NCBI GenBank assembly: GCA_044870185.1
Contig: JBIOYL010000075.1
Coordinates: 1-20,018, forward strand
DNA from: JBIOYL01 sp044870185
Lineage (GTDB): Bacteria; Actinomycetota; CALGFH01
DNA: 20,018 nt
Reading direction: 5' to 3'
Made by a program: the position numbers and the translations under genes. The notes under the pieces are model-generated. The model had not been told where the DNA came from and did no database searches. It saw only the letters and a program-made list of their open reading frames with translations. Shown piece by piece: positions 1 through 7,531 of the stretch. Every line of letters begins with the position of its first letter. The first letter of the stretch is position 1.

Positions 1-1788
1 GATGCCCGCCTGGTGCAGCAGCTCCGCCGGCGTGCCCGAGGAGGGCATGGCGGCGACGGCGAGCTTGGCGACCCACGGTGCGGGCCGCAGGTCGGCGACC
101 GCCTCGAGCACCGCGTCGCCCAGGCCGCCCTCGGGCCAGTGGTCCTCGACCGTCACCAGCCGGCCGGTCGCCTCGCCAGCCGCCCGCAAGGTGTCGGCGT
201 CGATCGGCTTGACCGAGTAGCAGTCGACCACGCGGGCGCGGATGCCCGCCTCGGCCAGGGCGTCGGCCGCCTTGATCGCCTCGTGCACGGTGATGCCGGC
301 ACCGACGATCGTCACCTGGTCGTCGTGCGAGGAGCGCACCACGGCGCTGCCGCCGATGCGGAAGTGGGCGCCGGGCTCGTAGATCACCGGCGTGCCGCCC
401 CGGGTCGTGCGCAGGTACACCACACCCGGCTGCTCGGCCATGCGGGCCACGAGCTGGGCGGTCTGGTTGGCGTCACAGGGGTACAGCACGGTGCTGGCGT
501 GCACCGCCCGGAAGGCGGCCAGGTCCTCCAGCCCCATCTGTGACGGGCCGTCCTCGCCGATCGAGACGCCGGCATGGGAGCCGGTCAGGCGGATGTCGGC
601 CCGGCTGACCGCGGCCATGCGCACGAAGTCGTAGGCGCGGGTCCAGAACGCGGCGAAGCTCGACGCGTAGGGGACCCAGCCGCGCACCTGCATGCCGACC
701 GCGGCGGCGACCATCTGCTGCTCGGCGATGTACATCTCGAAGTACCGGCCGGGATGCTCGGCGGCGAACAGCTCCGCGTAGGTCGAGTTGTTGACCTCGC
801 CGTCCAGCGCGACCACGTCCGGGCGGGCGTGGCCGAGCGCCGCGAGCGCCTCGCCGTACGCCTTGCGGGTGGCCACCTTGTCGCCGACCCGGTAGCGGGG
901 CAGGTGCAGCGCACCGGCCGCGAAGTGGTGCGGCGCCGGGTCGCCATCGGGCCGGGCGACCGCCACGCGCACCTGCCGCTCGCCGCCCAGCTCGGCGATG
1001 GCGCCCTGCGGGTCCTCCAACGGCTTGCCGTGGGCGCCGCCCGCATTCTCGACCGCCTTGACGCCCTTGCCCTTGACGGTGCGGGCGACCAGCACGGTGG
1101 GCCGCCCGGTGGTGGCGGCCGCCTCGGCGTAGGCCCGGTCGATCGCCTCGACGTCGTGGCCGTCGAGCTCGATCGCGTGCCAGCCGAACGCGCGTGCCCG
1201 GTTGGCGTAGGCGTCCAGGTCCCAGCCGTGCATGGTCTCGCCGCGCTGGCCGAGCCGGTTGACGTCGAGGATCGCGGTCAGGTTGTCCAGCCGGTAGAAG
1301 GCGGCGTGCTCGAACGCCTCCCACATCGACCCCTCGGCCATCTCGCTGTCGCCGCACAGCACCCACACCCGGTAGGGCAGCGCGTCGAGCCGCTTGCCGG
1401 CCAGGGCGACGCCCACGCCGATCGGCAGCCCCTGGCCGAGCGAGCCGGTGGCCACGTCGACGAAGGGCAGCCGCGGGGTGGGATGGCCTTCCAGGCGGCT
1501 GCCGAACTTGCGGAACGACACGAGCTCGGCGTCGGAGATCGCCCCGGCCGCCCTGTACAGGGCGTACAGCAGCGGGGAGGCGTGCCCCTTCGAGAAGATC
1601 AGGTGGTCGTTCAAGGGGTTGTCGGGGTGGTCGAAGTCGTAGCGGAGGTAGCGGTCCAGCAGCACCGCCATCAGGTCGGCGGCCGACATCGACGAGGTCG
1701 GGTGGCCGGATCCGGCCGCCGCGCTCGCCCGGACCGAGTCGACCCGGAGCTGCTGGCCAAGCTCCTCCCAGCGCCTGCGGTCATCCAT
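1..1788 (-). CDS. tkt: Transketolase, 3' end cut by the window edge
   Basis: Transketolase moves two-carbon ketol units between sugar phosphates in the non-oxidative pentose phosphate pathway, using thiamine diphosphate (TPP) in the cytoplasm. The 596 visible residues contain both catalytic parts on one chain: an N-terminal TPP-binding half (AAGSGHPTSSMSAADLMAVL near residue 25, SKGHASPLLYALYR, GSLGQGLPIGVG, and the metal/TPP region LCGDSEMAEGSMWEA) and a pyrimidine half (DGEVNNSTYAE, FEMYIAEQQMVAAAVGM with the catalytic Glu, then SHAGVSIGEDGPSQMGLEDLA). The last visible residues (PAELLHQAGI) are typical of the extreme C-terminus, so only some tens of residues are missing. The expected total of about 610-630 residues matches the shorter, animal-like transketolases rather than the roughly 660-residue E. 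coli type. The ATG at 1788 is preceded by GAAAGGA. It lies downstream of the two STAS genes, separated by a 102-base gap with a strong hairpin. Confidence 0.93.
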   Translation of the reverse strand, partial: MDDRRRWEELGQQLRVDSVRASAAAGSGHPTSSMSAADLMAVLLDRYLRYDFDHPDNPLNDHLIFSKGHASPLLYALYRAAGAISDAELVSFRKFGSRLEGHPTPRLPFVDVATGSLGQGLPIGVGVALAGKRLDALPYRVWVLCGDSEMAEGSMWEAFEHAAFYRLDNLTAILDVNRLGQRGETMHGWDLDAYANRARAFGWHAIELDGHDVEAIDRAYAEAAATTGRPTVLVARTVKGKGVKAVENAGGAHGKPLEDPQGAIAELGGERQVRVAVARPDGDPAPHHFAAGALHLPRYRVGDKVATRKAYGEALAALGHARPDVVALDGEVNNSTYAELFAAEHPGRYFEMYIAEQQMVAAAVGMQVRGWVPYASSFAAFWTRAYDFVRMAAVSRADIRLTGSHAGVSIGEDGPSQMGLEDLAAFRAVHASTVLYPCDANQTAQLVARMAEQPGVVYLRTTRGGTPVIYEPGAHFRIGGSAVVRSSHDDQVTIVGAGITVHEAIKAADALAEAGIRARVVDCYSVKPIDADTLRAAGEATGRLVTVEDHWPEGGLGDAVLEAVADLRPAPWVAKLAVAAMPSSGTPAELLHQAGI

Positions 1789-1813
1789 CGAGTGTCCTTT
1801 CTCATGGGTGTCG

Positions 1814-1839
1814 GGCCGGGCAGGCGGCCCTGCCCGGCC
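1814..1839 (-). terminator. 10-bp GC hairpin between the STAS genes and transketolase
   Basis: A perfect inverted repeat (GGCCGGGCAG / CTGCCCGGCC) with a 6-base loop sits in the gap between the second STAS gene and the transketolase start. There is no T-tract. It could terminate or attenuate read-through from the STAS operon, or act as a transcript-processing structure. It shows only that the two units may be expressed at different levels. Confidence 0.5.
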
Positions 1840-1890
1840 TTCCTGGCTCGGATACCCGGCGCGGTCCGCACCTACGCGGGCGCCCGCCGC

Positions 1891-2250
1891 TCAGCGCCGT
1901 TCGGCTTCGGTGAGCGCCTCCGCTTCGTCGTCGAAGATCCCGATCGCCTCGTCGAGGCGGGTGAGCTGGAAGATCTGCTGGTAGTGCTCGCTCAGGCCGT
2001 AGGCGAGCAGCCGCTGCTGCTGCCGGTTGGCCCGGACCAGCATCGTGACCAGCATCCCGATGCCGCCGCTGTTCATGTACTCGAGCCCGGTGAAGTTGAG
2101 CACGATGATCTTGGTCGACGGCCCGCAGGCCTTGGCGTAGGCGTCCATGAGGGCGCCCTCGCTGGCGGCGGTGACGTCCCCGACGATGTCCACCACGCTG
2201 GTCCGGCTGCTCAGCTCACGGACGCCCATCACGACGGCGTCTTGGCGCAT
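1891..2250 (-). CDS. STAS-domain anti-sigma factor antagonist (RsbV/SpoIIAA-like), copy 1
   Basis: A 119-residue single STAS domain. This family relieves anti-sigma kinases by binding them when unphosphorylated; phosphorylation on a conserved Ser/Thr switches it off. The fold signature is clear: a beta strand TSVVDIVGDVTAAS near residues 17-30, then IIVLNFTGLEYMNSGGIGML (48-67), where Ser61 occupies the phosphoacceptor position of the usual D-S-S/T-G motif (here N-S-G). An ATG at 2250 follows AGGAGGG at good spacing. It starts 25 bases after copy 2 and the two share the tail pattern GLS-HY-IFQ-TRL, so they are paralogues. Its position behind a phosphatase/kinase fusion makes it a likely partner of that protein. 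The target sigma factor is not in the window. Confidence 0.9.
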   Translation of the reverse strand: MRQDAVVMGVRELSSRTSVVDIVGDVTAASEGALMDAYAKACGPSTKIIVLNFTGLEYMNSGGIGMLVTMLVRANRQQQRLLAYGLSEHYQQIFQLTRLDEAIGIFDDEAEALTEAERR

Positions 2251-2275
2251 GGTTCGATCCCTCCTGGGCGACCGG

Positions 2276-2638
2276 TCAGCCGGCCGTGGCGGCGATCTCG
2301 CCGACGGCGCTCTGCTCGTCCGGGTACATCCCCATGAAGTCGGACAGGCGGGTGATCTGGAAGATCTCGCGGTAGTGGTCGGACAGGCCGCAGGCGCTGA
2401 CCGTGCGGCCTTGCGTTCGCGCGCGGGCCAGCACGCCCACGATCAGGGCGATACCGGTCGAGTTGATGTAGTCCACCCCCTCGAAGTTGAGCAGGACCGC
2501 CGGTGGATCCTGCGCGAGCGCCTGCTCGTAGGCCGTGCTCAGCGTCGCCTCGGCGGCCAGATCGATCTCGCCGGACAGGTCGAGGATGCCGACCCCCGGC
2601 CGGTGCCGGACCTTGGCCTGGAACTCACGCGCAGCCAT
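2276..2638 (-). CDS. STAS-domain anti-sigma factor antagonist (RsbV/SpoIIAA-like), copy 2
   Basis: A 120-residue STAS protein. The strand GVGILDLSGEIDLAAE lies near residues 15-30 and VLLNFEGVDYINSTGIALIV at 48-67, giving Ser60 and Thr61 as candidate phosphoacceptors. The start is set at the ATG at 2638 because it is preceded by GAAGGGAAA and because the family begins there; the upstream in-frame extension is low-complexity sequence from the preceding gene. The ATG lies 14 bases inside the 3' end of the phosphatase/kinase gene, so translation is probably coupled and expression close to equimolar. The role is inferred from family and context: substrate of the fused SpoIIE phosphatase and the HATPase kinase. 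Having two antagonists suggests two inputs, or two anti-sigma partners elsewhere. Confidence 0.9.
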   Translation of the reverse strand: MAAREFQAKVRHRPGVGILDLSGEIDLAAEATLSTAYEQALAQDPPAVLLNFEGVDYINSTGIALIVGVLARARTQGRTVSACGLSDHYREIFQITRLSDFMGMYPDEQSAVGEIAATAG

Positions 2639-4319
2639 CTGTGGTTTCCCTTCTTGCTTCGGCTGCCGGCGCCTCCGGCTGCCCGGGTGCCGTCCCGGGC
2701 AGCCGCATGACCAGCTCCACCACATGGTGGTGCTCGTCGCTGGAGGTGCGCAGCTCGTCGACCATGTTCTTGATCAGGTACAGCCCCCAGCCGCGGGGCG
2801 TCTGCAGGCCGGCGAGCTTGGCTTCCAGGTCGGGCGCCTCGGGCGCCGGGATGGCGTGGTCGCCGCCCTGGTCGGTGATCCGGACGGTCAGCTCCCGCTC
2901 GGAGGCGACCACCTGGACGCCGACCGTCAGCTCGGGCCGGCCGTGGTTGCCGTGCTCGATGGCGTTCATGGTGGCCTCGCCGACCGCGGTCTTGAGCCGC
3001 TCCAGCCGGGCCTGGGGCAGCCCGAGCGGGCGCACGGCGCCGACGACCCGCTCGATCGCGATGCGCTCGTTGCCCAGCCGGCTGGGCAGGCGGAACTCGA
3101 CCAGCACCCGCCCCGGCCCACCCGCGCCGGCCGGGGTGGCCCCGGCCAGGGTGGACGCGGACGCGCTCGCGGTCCCCACGCCGGTGCACTGCACGGTGAC
3201 CAGCGTGATGTCGTCCTCCTGCTCCCAGCCGGGCCCGGTGAACTTGGCCAGCTCGGCCAGGAGCAGGTCGATCAGGCTCTCCCCGCCGGGCCGGTCACCG
3301 ACCAGCTTGGCCAGCCGCGGGAAGCCGAACATCTCGCGCCCCGGCCCGTGCGCCTCGGCCAGCCCGTCGGAGTGCAGCAGCAGGCCGTCGCCGTAGGCCA
3401 GGGCGGTGGCCTTCTCCTCGTAGCGCATGCCGGGCATGAGCCCAAGCGGCATGCCGGTGGCGCGCAGCTCGCTCACCCCGCCGTCGGTGCGCAGGTAGGG
3501 CAGGTTGTGGCCGGCGTTGGCGTAGCGCAGCCGGCCGCTGGCCGGGTCGAGCACGGCGTACAGGCAGGTGACGAACATGTGGGCCGGCATCTCGTCCACG
3601 AGCAGGTCGTTGGCTCGCTCCAGCACCTGGGCGGGGGCGACCAGGCGGGGCGCCTCGGCGCGCAGGATCGAGTGGGTGGTCGCCATGACCAGCGCGGCCG
3701 GCACGCCCTTGTCGGTGACGTCGCCGACGATGATGCCGACCTGGCCGCCGGGCAGGTCGATGAAGTTGTAGAAGTCGCCGCCGACCTCACGGGCCGGCTG
3801 GTAGTAGGCGGCCACGTGCCAGCCGGGCAGGTCGGGCAGCGCGCTCGGCAGGAAGTGCTGTTGGATGAGCTGGGCGACGCGCAGCTCCTGCTCGATGCGC
3901 TCCCGCTGGCGCACCTCGGCCTGCTGCTCGCGGACGAGCTGGGCGACCCGCACGGCCGGGGCCGCATGCCCGGCCAGGTCGTTCAGCAGCTTGCGGTCGT
4001 CGGCCGAGTAGTCCTGCTCGCTGCGGCGGGGACCAAGGTTGAGCAGGCCGATGAGCTCGCCCTGGCTGACCAGCGGGACCACGAGCCGCATGCCGGCCGC
4101 CCGCAGGCCGGCCAGGGCGGGGGAGTCGAGCTCCAGCGCGTCGAGGTCGACCGCGCCGGCGGCTCGCTGGAAGTAGGCGACCAGCGGGTCGTCGGGCGCG
4201 ATGTCGACCGGTGCCGCCTCGGCCGGCGCCGCTGGCCGGGGGGGCTGTCCGGTCCCCTCGGCTCCCCGGGGGTCGCCACGCCGAAGGACCCACCGGAGCC
4301 CGTGCGGACGTGTGCTCAT
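2625..4319 (-). CDS. GAF-like/SpoIIE phosphatase/HATPase anti-sigma kinase fusion (RsbU-RsbW type)
   Basis: A 564-residue partner-switching regulator combining both enzymes that act on STAS antagonists. Visible parts, in order: a short GAF-like sensor (about residues 42-128), a helical linker rich in Glu/Arg/Gln (128-155), a PP2C/SpoIIE phosphatase (about 160-378) with metal-binding Asp in GGDFYNF (Asp182), GDVTDKG (Asp200), HSDGLAEA (Asp318) and EDDITLV (Asp369/370), and a C-terminal GHKL ATPase (about 405-540) with N-box GEATMNAIEHGN (Glu448, Asn452), ITDQGGDH and GWGLYLIKNMVDEL. The ATG at 4319 has GGAGGG just upstream. The phosphatase would activate, and the kinase inactivate, the two STAS proteins encoded next. 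Mycobacterial Rv1364c is a known multi-domain protein of related logic, but there the STAS domain is fused too. What the GAF-like part senses is unknown. Confidence 0.92.
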   Translation of the reverse strand: MSTRPHGLRWVLRRGDPRGAEGTGQPPRPAAPAEAAPVDIAPDDPLVAYFQRAAGAVDLDALELDSPALAGLRAAGMRLVVPLVSQGELIGLLNLGPRRSEQDYSADDRKLLNDLAGHAAPAVRVAQLVREQQAEVRQRERIEQELRVAQLIQQHFLPSALPDLPGWHVAAYYQPAREVGGDFYNFIDLPGGQVGIIVGDVTDKGVPAALVMATTHSILRAEAPRLVAPAQVLERANDLLVDEMPAHMFVTCLYAVLDPASGRLRYANAGHNLPYLRTDGGVSELRATGMPLGLMPGMRYEEKATALAYGDGLLLHSDGLAEAHGPGREMFGFPRLAKLVGDRPGGESLIDLLLAELAKFTGPGWEQEDDITLVTVQCTGVGTASASASTLAGATPAGAGGPGRVLVEFRLPSRLGNERIAIERVVGAVRPLGLPQARLERLKTAVGEATMNAIEHGNHGRPELTVGVQVVASERELTVRITDQGGDHAIPAPEAPDLEAKLAGLQTPRGWGLYLIKNMVDELRTSSDEHHHVVELVMRLPGTAPGQPEAPAAEARRETTDGCA

Positions 4320-4443
4320 CTGGCCCTCCTTCGGCGCTGTTGTAGCCGACGAGCGTTCCGAGATCGTTACGGCACCGCCCAGCATGGCAACACTTCCGGA
4401 CACGTGGCCGGCATCGCCGCCGGCCCGGGCGGATGCCCTGCCG

Positions 4444-4472
4444 TTGCGTCCGGCTCCCGGGCGCGGTATGCA
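4444..4472 (+). promoter_or_regulatory. Candidate sigma-70-type promoter of the SARP regulator
   Basis: TTGCGT at 4444-4449, a 17-base spacer and TATGCA at 4467-4472 resemble a housekeeping promoter. The predicted start of transcription is about 20 bases before the ATG at 4499. It lies in the 179-base divergent gap shared with the phosphatase/kinase gene, for which I could not define a convincing promoter. Confidence 0.4.
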
Positions 4473-4498
4473 GGCATGGTCAACTGGAAGGGGACGGC

Positions 4499-7420
4499 AT
4501 GGCAACGCTCCGGCTCGCCCTGCTCGGCCCGCCGCGCGTCGAGCGCGACGGCGCGCCGCTCGAGGTCGACACGCGCAAGGCCATCGCCCTGCTGGCCTAC
4601 CTGGCGGTCACCGGGCAGCGGCAGAGCCGGGACGGGCTGGCCGCGCTGCTGTGGCCCGACTACGACCGCGCCCACGCCCGGGGCGCCCTGCGGCGCACCC
4701 TGTCCGCGCTGGGCACCGCGCTGGGCGGCGGCTGGCTGGAGCGCGACCGTGCCACGGTGGGGATCCACCCGGCCGGCCTGTGGTTCGACGTCTGGCGCTT
4801 CCACGAGCTCGTGGCCGCCTGCGCCGGCCACGGCCACCCGGCCAACCAGGCATGCCCGGCGTGCGTGCCGCCGCTGGCCGAGGCGGTCGCGCTGCACCGG
4901 GGCGGCTTCATGGACGGCTTCGCCCTGCGCGACAGCCCGAGCTTCGAGGACTGGCAGTTCTTCGAGGCCGAGGACCTGCGCCGCGGCCTGGCGGGCGCCC
5001 TGGCGCGCCTGGCCGACACCGAGGCGTCGCGGGGCCGGTGGGAGGCGGCCACCGCCAGCGCCCGGCGGCTGGTCGCCCTGGACCCGCTGCACGAGCCGGC
5101 CCATCGCCAGCTCATGCAGCTCTACGCCTGGAGCGGCGACCGGGCGGCCGCCCTGCGCCAGTACCGCGAGTGCGTGCGGGTGCTCGACCGGGAGCTCGGT
5201 GTCGCCCCACTGGAGGAGACGACCGCGCTCTACCAGGCCATCACCGAGCATCGGACGCCGCCGTCCCCGGCCACCCAGGCCGCCGTCCAGACCGGCGGGC
5301 CCGCGCCGGCGGCCGACGCCCCGGCCCCGCCGGCCACGCGGCCAGACGGGCCGCTGGGACGGCCGGAGGGGCCGCTGGTCGGCCGGGCCGAGTCCTTCCA
5401 GGCCGTGCTGGCGGCCTATGCGGCCGCCGAGCGCGCCGGGCGGCTGGTCGTCGTCGAGGGCGAGGCCGGCATCGGCAAGACCCGCCTGGCCGACGAGCTG
5501 GCCGCCCACGTGCGCCGCCATGGCGGGGTGACGCTCGCCACGTCCTGCTATGCCGGGGAGGCCGACCTGGCCTACGGACCGATCGTCGCCGCGTTGCGGG
5601 CCGGCCTGGCCACCGGTGCCGCCTGGGCCGACCGTCTGCCCGCCCACGTGCTCGGCGAGGTGAGCCGGCTGCTGCCCGAGCTGGCCGAGCGGCGACCCGA
5701 GCTGCCGCCCGCCCCGCCGCTGGACCGTCCTGGCGCGCAGGCCCGGTTCCTGGACAGTGTGAGCTCGGCGCTGCTGGCCGCCTGCGGTGGGCCGGCGCCG
5801 GGCGCGCTCGTGCTGGACGACCTGCACTGGGCCGACGAGGCCTCGCTCGACGTCCTGGCCTACCTGGTCCACCGGCTGCCCGGCCAGCAGGTGCTGCTGC
5901 TGGTGACCTGGCGGCCCGAGCAGGTGCCCAGGGCCCACCGGCTGCGGCGGCTGGTCGCCGAGGCGCAGCGCGCCGGCACCGCCACCGTCGTGCGCCTCGG
6001 GCGGCTCACCCGCCCCCAGGTGGCCGAGCTCGTCGCGGCGCTGGCGCCCGCCCACGCCGGCCAGGCCGACCACCTGTTCTCCGAGACCGAGGGGCTCCCG
6101 TTCTTCCTGATGGCCTACCTGGCGGCCATGGCCGAGGGTGAGCCGGCCACCCCCGGCGGCGTGCGCGCGCTGCTGGAGACGCGGCTCGCCGCGGTCAGCC
6201 AGATCGGCGCCCAGGTGCTGGCGGCGGCCGCGGCGATCGGCCGCTCCTTCGACGTCGACACGGTCCGGGAGGCGAGCGGCCGCAGCGACGAGGAGACCGT
6301 GGCGGCCCTGGAGGAGCTGACCGAGCGCGGCCTGGTCGCCGAGGTGACCCCGGCCGGCGATCGAGCCGGCCAGAGCGCCGGGACGGCCGCGGCCTACGAC
6401 TTCAGCCACGACAAGCTGCGCGCCCTGGTCTACGACCAGACCAGCCTGGCCCGCCGCCGCCTGCTGCACCGGCGGGTGGCCGAGGCGCTGCGCAACCGGG
6501 CCCGCGGCCGTCCCGACCCCGACGCCCTGGCCAGCTCGATCGCCCACCAGTTCCAGCTCGCCGGGCAGGACGCCCAGGCGGCCGTCTACGCCAGACTGGC
6601 CGGCGACCGCGCCCGCGCCCTGTACGCCAACCGCGAGGCCATCGCGCACTACCGCACGGCGCTCGCCCTGGGCCATGCCGACACGGCGGCGCTGCACGAG
6701 GCCGTCGGCGACCTCGCCACGCTGCTCGGCGACTACGACACGGCCTTGCGGGAGTACGAGACCGCCGCCGCCCACGGCCCCGCCGACCTGGCCGGGCTCG
6801 AGCACAAGCTCGGCAACCTGTACCACCGGCGCGGCGACTGGGATGCGGCCGACAGCCACTTCGACGCCGCCCGGGCGGCGCTGGCAGCGGGGGACACCGC
6901 GCGGCAGGCGCTGCTGGCGGCCGACGTCAGCCTGACCGCGCACCGGCGCAACCAGTCCGAACGGGCGTTGCAGCTGGCCGAGCTGGCGCTGGCGCTGGCC
7001 GAGGCGGCCTCAGACCCTCAGGCGCTCGCCCAGGCCCACAACATCCTCGGGGTGCTCGCCACCCATCGGGGCGACCCGGCGCTGGCCTGCGCCCACCTGG
7101 AGCGCAGCCTGGCCCTGGCCGCGACGCTGCCCGACCCGAGCGCACGGGTCGCGGCGCTGAACAACCTCGCCCTCGCCCGCGGTGCCGCCGGGCAGCTCGA
7201 CGAGGCCGTGCCGCTGGCCGAGGCCGGCCTTGCCCTGTGCGCCTCGCAGGGCGACCGCCACCGCGAGGCCGCGCTGCACAACAACCTCGCCGACCTGCTG
7301 CACGCGGTCGGGCGCTTCGACGAGGCCATGCGCCACCTGAAGCAGGCCGTGGCGATCTTCGCCGAGGTCGGCGAGTCGGACCGGCTCCAGCCGGAGATCT
7401 GGAAGCTGTCGGAATGGTAG
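4499..7420 (+). CDS. SARP-type regulator with STAND/AAA ATPase and C-terminal TPRs (AfsR-like)
   Basis: A 973-residue large transcriptional activator. The N-terminus (about residues 1-95) is the OmpR-like winged helix of SARP proteins (LRLALLGPPRVERDG, RKAIALLAYLAVTG, RDGLAALLWPD). Residues about 100-250 form the BTAD helical domain (GFALRDSPSFEDWQFFE, ALRQYRECVRVLDRELGVAP). After a Pro/Ala linker comes an ATPase with Walker A GEAGIGKT (321-328) and Walker B ALVLDDLHWAD (436-446). The last 250 residues or so are tetratricopeptide repeats (AHNILGVLATHRGD, ALNNLALARGAAGQ, ALHNNLADLLHAVG). The ATG at 4499 is preferred over the in-frame ATG at 4433: it has GGAAGGGGA upstream and matches the family N-terminus. 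Such proteins activate metabolic or antibiotic genes in an ATP-dependent way. The target is unknown; no biosynthetic cluster adjoins it. Confidence 0.9.
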   Translation: MATLRLALLGPPRVERDGAPLEVDTRKAIALLAYLAVTGQRQSRDGLAALLWPDYDRAHARGALRRTLSALGTALGGGWLERDRATVGIHPAGLWFDVWRFHELVAACAGHGHPANQACPACVPPLAEAVALHRGGFMDGFALRDSPSFEDWQFFEAEDLRRGLAGALARLADTEASRGRWEAATASARRLVALDPLHEPAHRQLMQLYAWSGDRAAALRQYRECVRVLDRELGVAPLEETTALYQAITEHRTPPSPATQAAVQTGGPAPAADAPAPPATRPDGPLGRPEGPLVGRAESFQAVLAAYAAAERAGRLVVVEGEAGIGKTRLADELAAHVRRHGGVTLATSCYAGEADLAYGPIVAALRAGLATGAAWADRLPAHVLGEVSRLLPELAERRPELPPAPPLDRPGAQARFLDSVSSALLAACGGPAPGALVLDDLHWADEASLDVLAYLVHRLPGQQVLLLVTWRPEQVPRAHRLRRLVAEAQRAGTATVVRLGRLTRPQVAELVAALAPAHAGQADHLFSETEGLPFFLMAYLAAMAEGEPATPGGVRALLETRLAAVSQIGAQVLAAAAAIGRSFDVDTVREASGRSDEETVAALEELTERGLVAEVTPAGDRAGQSAGTAAAYDFSHDKLRALVYDQTSLARRRLLHRRVAEALRNRARGRPDPDALASSIAHQFQLAGQDAQAAVYARLAGDRARALYANREAIAHYRTALALGHADTAALHEAVGDLATLLGDYDTALREYETAAAHGPADLAGLEHKLGNLYHRRGDWDAADSHFDAARAALAAGDTARQALLAADVSLTAHRRNQSERALQLAELALALAEAASDPQALAQAHNILGVLATHRGDPALACAHLERSLALAATLPDPSARVAALNNLALARGAAGQLDEAVPLAEAGLALCASQGDRHREAALHNNLADLLHAVGRFDEAMRHLKQAVAIFAEVGESDRLQPEIWKLSEW

Positions 7421-7436
7421 GGGGATCGCCGCGCTC

Positions 7437-7467
7437 GCCACCGGTGCGCAGGCTGCGCACCGGTGGC
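7437..7467 (+). terminator. Perfect 14-bp inverted repeat after the SARP gene
   Basis: GCCACCGGTGCGCA and its exact complement are separated by only GGC, 16 bases after the SARP stop codon and 64 bases before the thiolase start. The position and stability fit a terminator without a T-tract. It could also serve as an operator for the thiolase promoter, because the arms are long and perfect. Confidence 0.55.
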
Positions 7468-7531
7468 AGGGTGACAGCGGTGCAGGCCGCGGGGCGGCCG
7501 GAGGGGTCGCCCATGGATGGGGAGGTTCGTG

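Noticed and set aside
574..2337. Long plus-strand open frame opposite transketolase and STAS genes
   Set aside because: It is an antisense shadow in GC-rich DNA; composition is low-complexity (Gly/Ala/Arg/Val/His) and the opposite strand has clear domain motifs.
4320..4443. Promoter for the phosphatase/kinase operon
   Set aside because: Possible boxes such as TTGCCA with TAACGA have a short 15-base spacer; support was too weak to list.
4597..4860. CxxC pair in the SARP BTAD region (ACPAC) as a zinc site
   Set aside because: A lone pair of Cys in this position is, as far as I recall, common in such regulators; no second metal ligand pair is visible.
4367..6943. Long minus-strand open frame opposite the SARP gene
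   Set aside because: No recognisable domain, biased composition, and the plus strand carries intact Walker and TPR motifs.
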